Source: Bradyrhizobium betae (GTDB lineage Bacteria > Pseudomonadota > Alphaproteobacteria > Rhizobiales > Xanthobacteraceae). Taken from it: 64,000 nucleotides of DNA. The stretch's first letter is position 1, and each line of letters starts with the position of its first letter. The position numbers and the translations under genes were made by a program. Location: the NCBI RefSeq assembly GCF_008932115.1, contig NZ_CP044543.1, positions 5,958,501 through 6,022,500 on the forward strand, in the 5' to 3' direction. The notes beneath the pieces are model-generated. The model was not told where the DNA came from, did no database searches, and worked only from the letters and a program-made list of their open reading frames with translations. This document shows positions 26,366 to 35,136 of the stretch, in pieces.

Positions 26366-26438
26366 GCCTTCGCTCGCTTCGCGAGCTACGGCTCGGCAAG
26401 CCGGCACCGATGGTCATGGCGCGAAGTGAGCGAAGGCT
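26365..26438. repeat. Inverted-repeat element immediately after tRNA-Tyr (family D)
   Basis: AGCCTTCGCTC (26365-26375) is perfectly inverted as GAGCGAAGGCT (26428-26438). The left arm begins at the last base of the encoded CCA. The unit, with GCTTCGCGAGCTACGGCTCG inside and CGCGCCGTAGCCCGCAGGGCG just after, resembles dispersed bradyrhizobial palindromes that often follow tRNA genes; it could end tRNA transcription or mark an old insertion. Confidence 0.65.
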
Positions 26439-26486
26439 GTCGCGCCGTAGCCCGCAGGGCGTAGGCGCACTGGTTCCAGGCGTAAC

Positions 26487-27518
26487 TCACCCCATCATTT
26501 CCCGCACCATCGGCACCACCTTGCGCCCATAGAGCTCGATGCTCGTCATGAGCTTGTCGTGCGGCAATGGCCCGGCCGAGTATTTCAGCTGGAAGCGCGA
26601 GATGCCGAGCGTCTTTGCGGTCTTCGCGATCTTGCGCGCGACCGTGTCCGGCGAGCCGACATAGAGCGAGCCGTGCTCGGCCTCGCTCGCGAACTCGTCA
26701 CGGCCCATCGGCGGCCAGCCGCGCTCCTTGCCGATGCGGTCGCGCATCGCCTTGTAGTGGGGCCACAGCTCTTCGCGTGCCTGCGCATCGGTCTCGGCGA
26801 CATAGCCGGGCGAGTGCACGCCGATCGGCTGCGCGGCGCGACCAAATTCCTTGAAGGCGCGGTGATAGAGATCGACGAAGGGTGCAAAGCGCGCGGGATC
26901 GCCGCCGATGATCGCGAGCATCAAGGGCAGATCGTAATGCGCCGCGCGCACCACCGATTGCGGGCTGCCGCCGACGCCGATCCATGTCTTCAGCGTGCCG
27001 TGCTCGACCGGCGGATAGACCAGCTGATCTTTCAGCGGCGGACGCAGCTTGCCGTCCCAGCTCACCGGCTTCTGCGAGAGCAGTGCGGTGAACAGATCCA
27101 GCTTCTCCTCGAACAGCTCTTCGTATTTGCGCAGATCGAAACCGAACAGCGGAAAGGATTCGGTAAAAGAGCCGCGGCCGAGGATCACTTCGGCGCGGCC
27201 GTTGGAGAGTGCATCCAGCGTCGCAAAGCGCTGGAACACGCGGATGGGATCGTCCGAGGAGAGCACGGTCACGGCCGAGCCGAGATGAATGCGTTTTGTG
27301 CGCGCCGCGATCGCCGCGAGCACGGTTTCGGGCGAGGAGATCGCAAAATCGGATCGGTGGTGCTCGCCGAGGCCGATGAAGTCGAGGCCGAGCTCGTCCG
27401 CCAGCACCGCCTCGTCGACGACGTTGCGGATCACCTGCGCATGCGCAAGCGTGGCGCCAGAGGCGTCCCTGGTGACGTCGCCAAAGGTATCCAGTCCGAA
27501 TTCGAGCGGTGCGGTCAT
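26487..27518 (-). CDS. LLM-class flavin-dependent oxidoreductase
   Basis: A 343-residue luciferase-like monooxygenase, a TIM-barrel enzyme using FMNH2 or F420. Typical features: LGLDFIGLGEHHRSDFA, SSPETVLAAIAARTKRIHLGSAVTVLS, NGRAEVILGRGS and the glycine motif IGVGGSPQS. Substrate unknown; relatives include nitrilotriacetate and alkanal monooxygenases. The ATG at 27518 lies 90 bases downstream of the stop of the AraC gene on the same strand. Confidence 0.88.
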   Translation of the reverse strand: MTAPLEFGLDTFGDVTRDASGATLAHAQVIRNVVDEAVLADELGLDFIGLGEHHRSDFAISSPETVLAAIAARTKRIHLGSAVTVLSSDDPIRVFQRFATLDALSNGRAEVILGRGSFTESFPLFGFDLRKYEELFEEKLDLFTALLSQKPVSWDGKLRPPLKDQLVYPPVEHGTLKTWIGVGGSPQSVVRAAHYDLPLMLAIIGGDPARFAPFVDLYHRAFKEFGRAAQPIGVHSPGYVAETDAQAREELWPHYKAMRDRIGKERGWPPMGRDEFASEAEHGSLYVGSPDTVARKIAKTAKTLGISRFQLKYSAGPLPHDKLMTSIELYGRKVVPMVREMMG

Positions 27519-27608
27519 CGATCAGGTCTCTGTGGGATGATCGGCCAGACTTAATGAACCGCAGCCAGGCCACAAGGGCGCGCACGGAAATGCTCGGTTT
27601 CCGATTTT

Positions 27609-28511
27609 TCAGTCCGTTCTGTCTGGAGCCGGATGGTCAGCCCCGGGGCGGCGCAGGCTGGACGGTGTTCGCCCATAGCGGCGGCGGAAGCTCCGGTTGA
27701 AGGTCGAGAGGTCGCCGAAGCCCGCGGCGAGCGCGATGTCACCGATCCGCTGCTGCTGCCGCGCGGGATCGAGCAACATCGCGGTGGCGCGCTTGAGCCG
27801 CTCGTCCGTGACGAAGGACGAAAAGCCGAGGCCGCCGCGTTCGAACAGCAGATAGATCGATCGTTCGGACAGGCCGAGGCGCTGCGCGACCTGTCTCGCC
27901 GACAGGGTCGGATCGGCGAGATGGGTGCGGATATCCGTCTTCGCCGCGGCAAGGCGCGTCACCGCAATCGTGCCGCCTGCGGCACGCTCGACATCGTCGT
28001 CGCCCGGGCGCAGCGAGGCCGCCATCAGGTCGACGATATGCTCGTGGATGCCGTGGGCGAGCCCGCGATCGGCGGGGATGCCGCTCGCGGCGAGCGCCTC
28101 GACATAGGCCTGGAGCAGGCGAAGGGCGATGTTGTCCGAAGGCAATTGACGCAGCAGCCGCGCGTCGATGTCGGGCATCCGGTTGCGGACCAGCGCGCCG
28201 TCCAGCCGGACGTTGGTGAGCCGGGCAGGCCCTGTGATCACGGATGATCCCATGGGGCCGTAGCACAGCAGGATGCCGCCGCCGGTATCGGGTGGCGTCG
28301 CCGCATCCTTGCCGACGATGCGATAGGCTGATGGCCCGATCCAGCTGAATACGAAATCGCCCCTGCCGAGCTCATCCGCGCCGGCGTCGCGAGGCTCGAT
28401 CTCGAGCCGCATGTCGTGCGCCCCGAGATCCTCCACCCAGACGGCGAGCCTGTCCTCCGGCGGCAGAACGTCGGTGTTCAACACGAAACGCGTCGCGCGG
28501 TTGGTCGTCAA
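27609..28511 (-). CDS. AraC-family transcriptional regulator
   Basis: A 300-residue regulator with an N-terminal cupin-like sensing half and a C-terminal double HTH (about residues 195-290): ARQVAQRLGLSERSIYLLF is the first helix-turn-helix and IGDIALAAGFGDLSTFNRSF the conserved second, with RRYGRTPSSLR at the end. It resembles the AraC/FeaR-like binding group. Upstream of the LLM oxidoreductase and likely to regulate it; effector unknown. Confidence 0.9.
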   Translation of the reverse strand: MTTNRATRFVLNTDVLPPEDRLAVWVEDLGAHDMRLEIEPRDAGADELGRGDFVFSWIGPSAYRIVGKDAATPPDTGGGILLCYGPMGSSVITGPARLTNVRLDGALVRNRMPDIDARLLRQLPSDNIALRLLQAYVEALAASGIPADRGLAHGIHEHIVDLMAASLRPGDDDVERAAGGTIAVTRLAAAKTDIRTHLADPTLSARQVAQRLGLSERSIYLLFERGGLGFSSFVTDERLKRATAMLLDPARQQQRIGDIALAAGFGDLSTFNRSFRRRYGRTPSSLRRPGADHPAPDRTD

Positions 28512-28769
28512 ACTGATCGAGCCCCGTCAAAGTCCGAAGCTTGGTCGCGCGCCTCGCGAACCCGGTTCGAACCGGCGTCCAGGCACGGCGCGGTAGTCCG
28601 TGTGATGCGCACGCAACACGGGACACATTTCCGCGCCGTTGCGCAAATTGCAGTGTCGGTTGCACGGAGCGCCGAGATTTTGGCGCGGCACCTTCTAAGA
28701 TGGCCGCGAGTCTCGGGAGCTGCCGCGCGCGCCAGCTCCCGGCGTGATGCGGCAATGACAGGACGCGGT

Positions 28770-29582
28770 ATGAAGAAGGCCCTAGCAGCGGCGCTATTGG
28801 TTCTCGGTGGATGCGTGTCCGCACAAGCCGGCGACACCAACTGGACGGGATTTCATGTCGGTCTCAACGGAGGCTATGGCTGGGCAAGGGGCGGCGTCAC
28901 GGCGCTTCCGGGAGATCCGCTGACGCAGAGCCTGTCGTTCGGCCAGCCTGTCGTCCCGCCGGTCTCGGCCTCTCTCAACGCCGACGGCGGGCTCGGCGGC
29001 GGGCAGATCGGCTATGACTGGCAGTTCGCCGGCCGCGGCGTGGTCGGCGTCGAGGCCGATATCGCGGCGGCCAGCCTGAAATCCAGCGCGTCGGCACCGA
29101 CGATGTTGTTCGGCATGCAGCCGGCGACGTTCGACGTCAGCCGCAACATCGACTGGTTCGGCACCGTCCGCGGCCGTGTCGGATTCCTGGCGACGCCGGA
29201 CCTCCTGATCTTCGCCACCGGCGGCTTCGCGTACGGCCGCGTGAGTGAATCGGCCAGCGTGTCGCTGCCGCCGGGGGTGTCGAACTCGATCGGCAATTTC
29301 GGCTATGCCTTCGCCTGCGGTCCGTTCTATGGACCGAGTTCGTGTTTTGCCGGCAGTTCGTCGCGCATCGCGACCGGCTGGACGGCCGGCATCGGCGGCG
29401 AAAAGCGTTTCACGCAGAACCTCAGCCTGAAGGTCGAGTATCTTCACGTCGATCTCGGCAGCAGCAACTATCCGGTCGTCGGCAGTCTTTATGCCGGCGC
29501 GCCCTTCACGCCGAGCTTTCTCAATGCCCGTTCCACCACCACGATCGATCTCGTCCGGGCCGGGCTGAACTACAATTTCTGA
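28770..29582 (+). CDS. Outer-membrane beta-barrel protein, Omp25-like
   Basis: A 270-residue protein: signal peptide about 1-20 (ending SAQAGD), then WTGFHVGLNGGYGW and alternating strand pattern, including GGGQIGYDWQFAGRGVVGVE and DLVRAGLNYNF at the C-terminus (terminal Phe of an outer-membrane barrel). Same family as the protein at 16173 but longer by loops (FGQPVVPPVSAS and ACGPFYGPSSCF, the latter with a probable disulfide). Divergent from the AraC gene. Confidence 0.85.
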   Translation: MKKALAAALLVLGGCVSAQAGDTNWTGFHVGLNGGYGWARGGVTALPGDPLTQSLSFGQPVVPPVSASLNADGGLGGGQIGYDWQFAGRGVVGVEADIAAASLKSSASAPTMLFGMQPATFDVSRNIDWFGTVRGRVGFLATPDLLIFATGGFAYGRVSESASVSLPPGVSNSIGNFGYAFACGPFYGPSSCFAGSSSRIATGWTAGIGGEKRFTQNLSLKVEYLHVDLGSSNYPVVGSLYAGAPFTPSFLNARSTTTIDLVRAGLNYNF

Positions 29583-29615
29583 GCCCGGCTGCGCAGGGCC
29601 GGTTGCCGAGGCTCG

Positions 29616-30596
29616 CTAGGACGAGATCCGCACGACCATCTTGCCGAGCGCGGAGCGCGTTTGCATCGTCTTGAATGCGTCGCGAAAGTCTTCCAGTGCG
29701 AAGACGCGGCCGACCGCGGGCTTCAGCCCGCCATCGGCGAGCCATCCGGTCAATTGCGACATGAGGCGCTTCTGAATGTCAGGCTCGCGCACGGGAATTT
29801 GCGCGAGGTCGACGCCGAGCAGGGCACCGCCCTTGAGCAGCGGCAGATTGAACGGCAGTGCGGGAATGGCGCCGGCGGCAAAGCCGACCACGAGATGGCG
29901 TCCGCGCCAGGCGATGGACCGAAACGCCTGCACCGAGATTTCGCCGCCGACCGGATCGAAGATCACGTCGGCGCCATGTCCTCCCGTCAGCTCCTTGAGC
30001 TCGTCGCGCCAGCCGGCTTGCGTGTAGTCGATCACCGCGTCGGCGCCGTGCGCCCGTGCGAACGCGCGCTTCTCCTCTGTCGATGCCGCCGCGATCACGC
30101 GGGCGCCGAGCAGCTTGCCGATCTGCACGGCCGCGGTCCCGGTGCCGCCGGCCGCGCCCAACACGAGCAACTGTTCCCCCGCGACGATCATGGCGCGCGC
30201 GCTCAGTGCGTAGAGCGCAGTGAGATAATTGGCGCGGAACGAAGCGGCGACCTCGGGCGCAACGCCATCCGGCAGCAGGTGGAGTGCTGCGGGCTTGACG
30301 ACGATCTCTTCGGCGAGCGCGCCCGAGCGCGTCATGCCCATCACGCGCGTGCCGGGCCGATAGCCTGCCGGCTCGCCCGGAGCCTCCGCCACGACGCCCG
30401 CGAACTCCGTTCCGGGAATGAAGGGCAGGGGATCCTTGGTTTGATAGAGACCCTGGATCTTCAGGCCATCGACAAATCCGATCCCCGCCGCTTCAACCCG
30501 AATGCGCAACTGTCCGGGCTCGATCCGCGGAGACGGAACGTCCTTCAGCGCGATCTGATCGATGGGGGCGTATTGCTCGACGACGACGGCTTTCAT
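29616..30596 (-). CDS. NADPH:quinone oxidoreductase (zinc-independent MDR family)
   Basis: A 326-residue medium-chain dehydrogenase/reductase of the QOR subgroup. N-terminal catalytic GroES-like domain to about residue 125; Rossmann fold with GAAGGTGTAAVQIGKLLGA (NADPH binding); no zinc-ligand cysteines or histidines, so it is the zeta-crystallin/QOR type. It probably reduces quinones or alpha,beta-unsaturated carbonyls in the cytoplasm. Confidence 0.9.
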   Translation of the reverse strand: MKAVVVEQYAPIDQIALKDVPSPRIEPGQLRIRVEAAGIGFVDGLKIQGLYQTKDPLPFIPGTEFAGVVAEAPGEPAGYRPGTRVMGMTRSGALAEEIVVKPAALHLLPDGVAPEVAASFRANYLTALYALSARAMIVAGEQLLVLGAAGGTGTAAVQIGKLLGARVIAAASTEEKRAFARAHGADAVIDYTQAGWRDELKELTGGHGADVIFDPVGGEISVQAFRSIAWRGRHLVVGFAAGAIPALPFNLPLLKGGALLGVDLAQIPVREPDIQKRLMSQLTGWLADGGLKPAVGRVFALEDFRDAFKTMQTRSALGKMVVRISS

Positions 30597-30652
30597 GGCG
30601 GACCTCTGCGGTTCCGGTTATTCTGACAGGCCCCGACAGCAGTCTCTTGTGT

Positions 30653-32710
30653 CTACCGCCACATCCCCCGCATCCGCGCGCCGATGTCGACCTTCGGCCC
30701 CTGTGCCCCCGTGCGGGCAGCGCCCGCGGCGGCCTTCGGCCAGGCGGTGCGCTCGAACAGATAGACGAGGGATTCCGGGATGAAGCGTGTGCGCGAGGCG
30801 TAGACGTGGCGGTCGCCCTTGGCGGCCTGGCCGTGGACGAAGAAGCGCTGGGGAACGACGAGGTGCAGATCGTCCTTGGCCCGCGTCATCGCGACATAGA
30901 GCAGGCGCCGCTCCTCCTCGAGCTCGGCGCTGGTGCCGGCGCCGAGGTCGGACGGCATGCAGCCGTCGACGACGTTGAGCACGAACACCGACTTCCACTC
31001 CTGGCCCTTGGCGGAATGGATGGTCGAGAGGATCAGATAATCCTCGTCGCGCAGCGGCGGCCCGGACTTGTCGCTGGTCGCATCCGGCGGATCGAGCGTG
31101 AGCTCGGTCAGGAATTTCTCGCGCGAGGGATAGCCGCTCGCGATCTGCTCGAGCTGCATCAGGTCGGCGCGGCGCGTCTCGGACTCCTCGTGGATGCGGT
31201 CGAGATGCGGTTCATACCAGAGCCGCACGCGCTCGAGATCAACAGGCCATTCCGAATAGCGCAGGTTCTCGACGGTGCGAACGAAGTCGGTCCAGTCGGC
31301 GCCGGTGCGCGCGGGCACCGGGAGCCGGCCGAGCGCGGCCAGCGGATCGGTGCTCTCCGCCATCTGGTCGAGCACGCGCTGCGCGGTCGCGGGGCCGACG
31401 CCCGGCAACAGATGCAGGATGCGGAAGCCGGCGACGCGGTCGCGCGGATTTTCGGCAAAGCGCAGCAGGGCCAGCACGTCCTTGACGTGCGCGGCGTCGA
31501 GGAATTTCAGCCCGCCGAACTTCACGAAGGGAATGTTGCGGCGGGTCAGCTCGATCTCCAGCGGCCCCGAATGCGAGGACGTCCGGAACAGCACCGCCTG
31601 GTGCTTGAGCAGCGCGCCTTGCTCGCGGTTGGCCAGCACCTCCTCGACGATGTAGCGGGCCTGGTCGGCCTCGTCGTGCACGGTGACGAGCTGCGGCTTT
31701 TGCGACCCGGTGCGGTCGGTCCAGAGGTTCTTGGTGAAGCGCTCGCGGGCAAGGCCGATGACGCCGTTGGCCGCCGCCAGCACGGGTTGCGTCGAGCGGT
31801 AATTGCGGTCGAGTGTGATCATCTCGGCCCGTGGCGAGAAGCTTTGCGGGAAGTCCAGGATGTTGCGGACGGTGGCGGCGCGGAACGAGTAGATCGACTG
31901 CGCGTCGTCGCCGACCACGGTGAGCCCGCGGCCGTCGGGCTTGAGCGCCAGCAGGATCGAGGATTGCAGGCGGTTGGTGTCCTGATATTCGTCGACCAGT
32001 ACGTGATCGAAGCGGCCGCCGATTTCCTCGGCGATCAGCGCATCGCTCATCATCTGCGACCAGTAGAGCAGGAGGTCGTCGTAATCGAGCACGTGCTGGG
32101 CCTGCTTGGCTTCGACATAGGCCGCGAACAGGCCCTTCAGCTCGGCGGCCCAGCTGGCGCACCAGGGATAGTGCGCCCCGAGTACTTTCTCGATCTCCAT
32201 CTCGGCATTGACGCAGCGCGAGTAGATCGACAGGCAGGTGCCCTTGGCCGGAAAGCGACTCTCGGTCTTCGACAGGCCGCGCTCGTGCCGGACCAGGTTC
32301 ATCAGGTCGGCGGAATCCTCGCGGTCATGGATGGTGAAGGCGGGATCGACGCCGATGCGCTCGGCATATTCGCGGAGCAGCCGCGCGCCGATGCCGTGGA
32401 AGGTGCCGGCCCAGGTGAGGGCATCGCGCATGATCGCGGCGTTGTTCTCGCCGAGCACCTTTCGGGAGATGCGCTCGACCCGGCCGGCCATCTCGCCCGC
32501 CGCGCGGCGGGAGAACGTCATCAGCAGGATGCGGCGCGGATCGCTGCCGGCGACGATCAGGTGCGCGACGCGGTGGGCCAGCGTGTTGGTCTTGCCGGAG
32601 CCGGCGCCGGCAATGACGAGCAGGGGGGCGCCCACGGTCGCGCCATCGGCCACGCCATGCTCGACGGCGCGGCGCTGCTCCGCATTGAGCGTATCCAGAT
32701 ATGTCGCCAC
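30653..32710 (-). CDS. UvrD/PcrA/Rep-family DNA helicase (SF1)
   Basis: A roughly 685-residue ATP-dependent 3'-5' helicase. Walker A is VIAGAGSGKTNTLAHR, motif Ia RRILLMTFSRRAAGEM, Walker B region VLVDEYQDTN, motif III VGDDAQSIYSFR, motif IV YRSTQPVLAAAN, and motifs V-VI include STIHSAKGQEW and LLYVAMTRAKDDL. The start is placed at GTG 32710 (VATYLDTLNAEQRRA), conserved in type, rather than at 32761. The paralog is smaller than housekeeping UvrD, so it is probably an accessory repair helicase. Confidence 0.9.
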   Translation of the reverse strand: MATYLDTLNAEQRRAVEHGVADGATVGAPLLVIAGAGSGKTNTLAHRVAHLIVAGSDPRRILLMTFSRRAAGEMAGRVERISRKVLGENNAAIMRDALTWAGTFHGIGARLLREYAERIGVDPAFTIHDREDSADLMNLVRHERGLSKTESRFPAKGTCLSIYSRCVNAEMEIEKVLGAHYPWCASWAAELKGLFAAYVEAKQAQHVLDYDDLLLYWSQMMSDALIAEEIGGRFDHVLVDEYQDTNRLQSSILLALKPDGRGLTVVGDDAQSIYSFRAATVRNILDFPQSFSPRAEMITLDRNYRSTQPVLAAANGVIGLARERFTKNLWTDRTGSQKPQLVTVHDEADQARYIVEEVLANREQGALLKHQAVLFRTSSHSGPLEIELTRRNIPFVKFGGLKFLDAAHVKDVLALLRFAENPRDRVAGFRILHLLPGVGPATAQRVLDQMAESTDPLAALGRLPVPARTGADWTDFVRTVENLRYSEWPVDLERVRLWYEPHLDRIHEESETRRADLMQLEQIASGYPSREKFLTELTLDPPDATSDKSGPPLRDEDYLILSTIHSAKGQEWKSVFVLNVVDGCMPSDLGAGTSAELEEERRLLYVAMTRAKDDLHLVVPQRFFVHGQAAKGDRHVYASRTRFIPESLVYLFERTAWPKAAAGAARTGAQGPKVDIGARMRGMWR

Positions 32711-32838
32711 GAATCGCCCCGGTGAAACGGTGAGACTCGGCGATCTGGTCGCGAATCGCAATGTGGCTGGACGGAACCGGTGTTAAGACCTAGGGACAAG
32801 ATGGCCCCAAGTTCCAGCCCGAAAAGCGCACACAAGGC

Positions 32839-33441
32839 ATGACCGAACCCAAGCCCGAGTCCAAGCCCGAGCAGTTCGAGATGCGGCGGCTGGAGTCGCT
32901 CAGCAACACCATCTTCGGCGTTGCCATGACGCTACTCGCTTACGACCTGCCGAAGGCGGCGGTGTTCACCGGCGCGCCTGACTGGAACGATCTGGCCCGG
33001 GTCTATTCGGGCAAGCTGATCGGCTTCGCGCTCAGCTTCATCATCGCCGGGGTGTTCTGGATCAGCCATCACCGGCGACTGGCGCGGCAGCCGGTGGGCA
33101 GCCGCGGTGCGGTGATGCTCAATTTGTTTTTCCTGCTGTCGATCGTGCTGCTGCCTGTCACCAACGGCCTCTACACCAACTATCCCATGAGCAGCGCGGT
33201 TGCCGTGCTCTACGGCGTGCATCTGAGCGCGATCGCGGCCCTCAACGCCTGGCTCTGGTGGAGGATATTGGGCGGCTGGGGCCATGAGATCATGGCCTCG
33301 CTGTTTCCGCTGCTCGTGTTCATTCCGGGCACGATCGTGGCGGCATTTGCGCCGCATGTCGCGCCCTTCCTGTGGTTCATCGCCTTCGGCGGGCTGCTGA
33401 TCCAGCGATTCTACAAGGCGCGGACAGGGCCGGCCACGTGA
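32839..33441 (+). CDS. TMEM175/DUF1211-family membrane protein
   Basis: A 200-residue protein with about six transmembrane helices. The family signature (R-x-x-F-S-D-G-V-F-A-I-A-x-T-L-L) appears here as RLESLSNTIFGVAMTLLAYD, with SN for SDG, in the first helix. Homologs include the bacterial potassium channels related to TMEM175; whether this protein conducts ions is unknown. Helix 3 contains GVFWISHHRR, as in the family. Confidence 0.8.
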   Translation: MTEPKPESKPEQFEMRRLESLSNTIFGVAMTLLAYDLPKAAVFTGAPDWNDLARVYSGKLIGFALSFIIAGVFWISHHRRLARQPVGSRGAVMLNLFFLLSIVLLPVTNGLYTNYPMSSAVAVLYGVHLSAIAALNAWLWWRILGGWGHEIMASLFPLLVFIPGTIVAAFAPHVAPFLWFIAFGGLLIQRFYKARTGPAT

Positions 33442-33450
33442 GGCCGATGC

Positions 33451-33831
33451 TCAGCCTCGTGTCGTACCGAACCCGTCGGCCGGCACGAAAAGCTTGACCG
33501 GACGGATTTCGTAGACCGCCGACGGGTTGACCTCGCGCAGCTTGCGTGCCGCCGCAATCGCCTCTTCCTCCGTGTCGTAGTTCACGAGGTGGAAGCCCAG
33601 AAGCTGCTCCTTGGTCTCGGCGAATGGGCCGTCCAGCACCATGCCGGCGCCAGGACCGCGCAGTGTCTTGGCCTTTTGGGTGTCATCCAGGCGGGCGGCC
33701 GGGCCGAAGTGTCCGCTTGCCCGCATGGGCGCCTGAGCCTCGATGACCTTGGCGACAACGGCAGCGTCTTGCTCCGGCGTCCAGGCCAGGAGCTCGTCTT
33801 CCACGTGATAGGCCAGGATGGCGTAGAGCAT
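33451..33831 (-). CDS. YCII-related domain protein
   Basis: A 126-residue small protein of the YCII/PhnB-like group: MLYAILAYHVED at the start, then VLDGPFAETKEQLLGFHLVNYDT, a hallmark segment of the YciI-related ferredoxin-like fold. Usually a small cytoplasmic protein of unclear function. ATG 33831 follows GAGGTGAC; an in-frame GTG at 33837 would add 2 residues. Confidence 0.85.
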   Translation of the reverse strand: MLYAILAYHVEDELLAWTPEQDAAVVAKVIEAQAPMRASGHFGPAARLDDTQKAKTLRGPGAGMVLDGPFAETKEQLLGFHLVNYDTEEEAIAAARKLREVNPSAVYEIRPVKLFVPADGFGTTRG

Positions 33832-33997
33832 CGTCACCTCGGTTGCTTATGAGTTCGCTGTCCGAAGGACGTATCACCGCGGCCGAATCCGACAAGCCCG
33901 TCGACGAAAATATTGCGTCGCGACGCGCGTGACGAAACCGTCCTGAAACCCGATTACGGCCTTGCGGCGTGAACGCTGCCCAAAGCCGAGGCGACTG

Positions 33998-34207
33998 ATG
34001 GCCACCAAGAACACTTCGGAGGCGGCCATGTCGACCATCAAGATCATCTGCGACGCGCGTCGGACGGGACAATCGGACGCCGCGGATCTGCACGACCAGA
34101 GCGGCCACCACCGTTATTACGGCAGCTCGGCCGAGAACGGCGGCGAGCGCATCGTCGAAAGCCGCCGCGGCAAGCGCCCGCGCGCGCCGAACGTCTGCGG
34201 CTTCTGA
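33998..34207 (+). CDS. Hypothetical small basic protein, 69 residues
   Basis: Starts MATKNTSEAAMST at ATG 33998 (GAGGCGACTG just upstream); ATG 34028 (also with a good GGAGG site) would give 59 residues. Rich in Ser, Arg and His (SGHHRYYGSSAENGGERIVES). Predicted cytoplasmic; no family recognised. Confidence 0.5.
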   Translation: MATKNTSEAAMSTIKIICDARRTGQSDAADLHDQSGHHRYYGSSAENGGERIVESRRGKRPRAPNVCGF

Positions 34208-34236
34208 AGCCTCGCTCTTTGAGACAGCTTGCGACC

Positions 34237-34440
34237 ATGAATGTTCTGCAGATATCGATCGCCGCGATGCCGTTCCTGCTCTCGCTCGTGAGCAGGTCCA
34301 GCAAGGCGATCGTGCCATGCCTGGTTGTGGGCATCTTCACCGTGCTGCTCGGCGATGCGCCGCCCCGCGCCGCCATGGCCTGGTGCATCGGCATCCTGAT
34401 CGCCGCCGTCGCGGTGCGCGAGCGGCTCCGGGCGATCTGA
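34237..34440 (+). CDS. Small two-helix membrane protein, 67 residues
   Basis: Starts MNVLQISIAAMPF at ATG 34237 (a TTG at 34219 would add 6 residues). Two hydrophobic segments at about 4-17 and 25-60 (IVPCLVVGIFTVLLGD and AAMAWCIGILIAAVAV) give a helical hairpin or two-pass protein. Function unknown. Confidence 0.55.
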   Translation: MNVLQISIAAMPFLLSLVSRSSKAIVPCLVVGIFTVLLGDAPPRAAMAWCIGILIAAVAVRERLRAI

Positions 34441-34470
34441 GCCGGACCGCCGCCCCCTCCCAACCAGGAC

Positions 34471-34508
34471 CAAAAGAAAAGGCGCGGCGGGGAGAACCCC
34501 GTCGCGCC
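34471..34508 (-). terminator. Strong Rho-independent terminator of the rreB transcript
   Basis: On the minus strand GGCGCGACGGGG, loop TTCT, CCCCGCCGCGCC form a 12-bp stem (one G-T pair), directly followed by TTTTCTTTTG (34471-34480). It lies about 60 bases past the 14-codon frame. Confidence 0.9.
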
Positions 34509-34568
34509 CGATTTCTTGCTCGCTGGTCCAGGGCTGAGAGCGCCCCGATGCCAAGCCCTTCTCAGAAC

Positions 34569-34613
34569 TTAGCGGGCGATCCCAGCGAGGTGACAGCGCT
34601 TGGTAAGAGACAC
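34569..34613 (-). CDS. rreB: RreB-type mini-peptide with 17-nt Shine-Dalgarno
   Basis: A 14-codon frame starts at GTG 34611-34613 and ends TAA at 34569-34571, encoding M(V)SLTKRCHLAGIAR. On the minus strand it is preceded by a 17-base stretch exactly complementary to the 16S rRNA 3' end (plus-strand CTGGATCACCTCCTTTC, 34613-34629). The AGGAGG core lies 7 bases before the GTG, and the complementarity reaches into the first base of the start codon. These features match rreB (ribosome-regulated expression in Bradyrhizobiaceae), known as a very small mRNA (about 165 bases) that binds 30S subunits. A good promoter and terminator frame it here, predicting a transcript of about 170 bases. Assignment rests on features recalled from the described family. 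Confidence 0.88.
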   Translation of the reverse strand: MSLTKRCHLAGIAR

Positions 34614-34648
34614 TGGATCACCTCCTTTCGTTGGTTGCGGAAGATCAC

Positions 34649-34677
34649 AATATAGGCCGGGAGCCCGCCGCTGTTAA
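34649..34677 (-). promoter_or_regulatory. Promoter of the rreB transcript
   Basis: On the minus strand TTAACA (34672-34677) and TATATT (34649-34654) are separated by exactly 17 bases, a near-consensus vegetative promoter. A start site near 34641 would give a transcript ending at the terminator at about 34471, a length close to that known for rreB. Confidence 0.75.
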
Positions 34678-34811
34678 GGGGAGGGTGGCAGCGGGTGGAA
34701 CCGGCCCTGTGCACAAGGGACGGAAAGCGGCCCCGGGGCCGCATTTAGGGCGATAAAGCCACAGCTGGGGCAGTTGAGACCGCCGCCCGGCCGTGTTAGG
34801 GAGCCGGTGAT

Positions 34812-34885
34812 GCGGGTGTAGCTCAATGGTAGAGCAGCAGCCTTCCAAGCTGAATACGAGGGTTCGATTCCCTTCACCCGCTCCA
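34812..34885 (+). tRNA. tRNA-Gly (anticodon TCC)
   Basis: Cloverleaf: acceptor GCGGGTG with CACCCGC, D-arm GCTCAATGGTAGAGC, anticodon loop CTTCCAA giving TCC, T-arm GAGGGTTCGATTCCCTTC, discriminator T at 34882 and encoded CCA at 34883-34885. The DNA after it drops in GC content, as at tRNA integration sites. Confidence 0.95.
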
Positions 34886-35136
34886 GTCGATCATCGGTGA
34901 GCAGTTAGAGCTTTGGCCTCTCCGAATTGACGGCGCCCGCGACGGCGAGGCTGGACTTTCAGATTGTTGTCGTGCGGTTGACTGATCTAAGGTTGCGATT
35001 GTAGGAATCGCCTAAATGTTATTTAATGTCCTCAAGGCGCTCTTGTTTTAGTCGATCCAAGGGCAGATTTTAAGCTGTCCTTGAGATGGTGCGTCTAAGA
35101 CCGAAGCTGGTTTTGGGGCATCTTCATTGATCGGCG

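Noticed and set aside
30647..32725. 692-codon plus-strand frame opposite the helicase
   Set aside because: The minus strand carries all SF1 helicase motifs; this frame is a shadow.
34611..34629. TGGATCACCTCCTTTC-like string looks like the end of a 16S rRNA gene
   Set aside because: Nothing upstream resembles rRNA. The complementary strand instead reads as the extended Shine-Dalgarno of rreB with promoter, frame and terminator in place.
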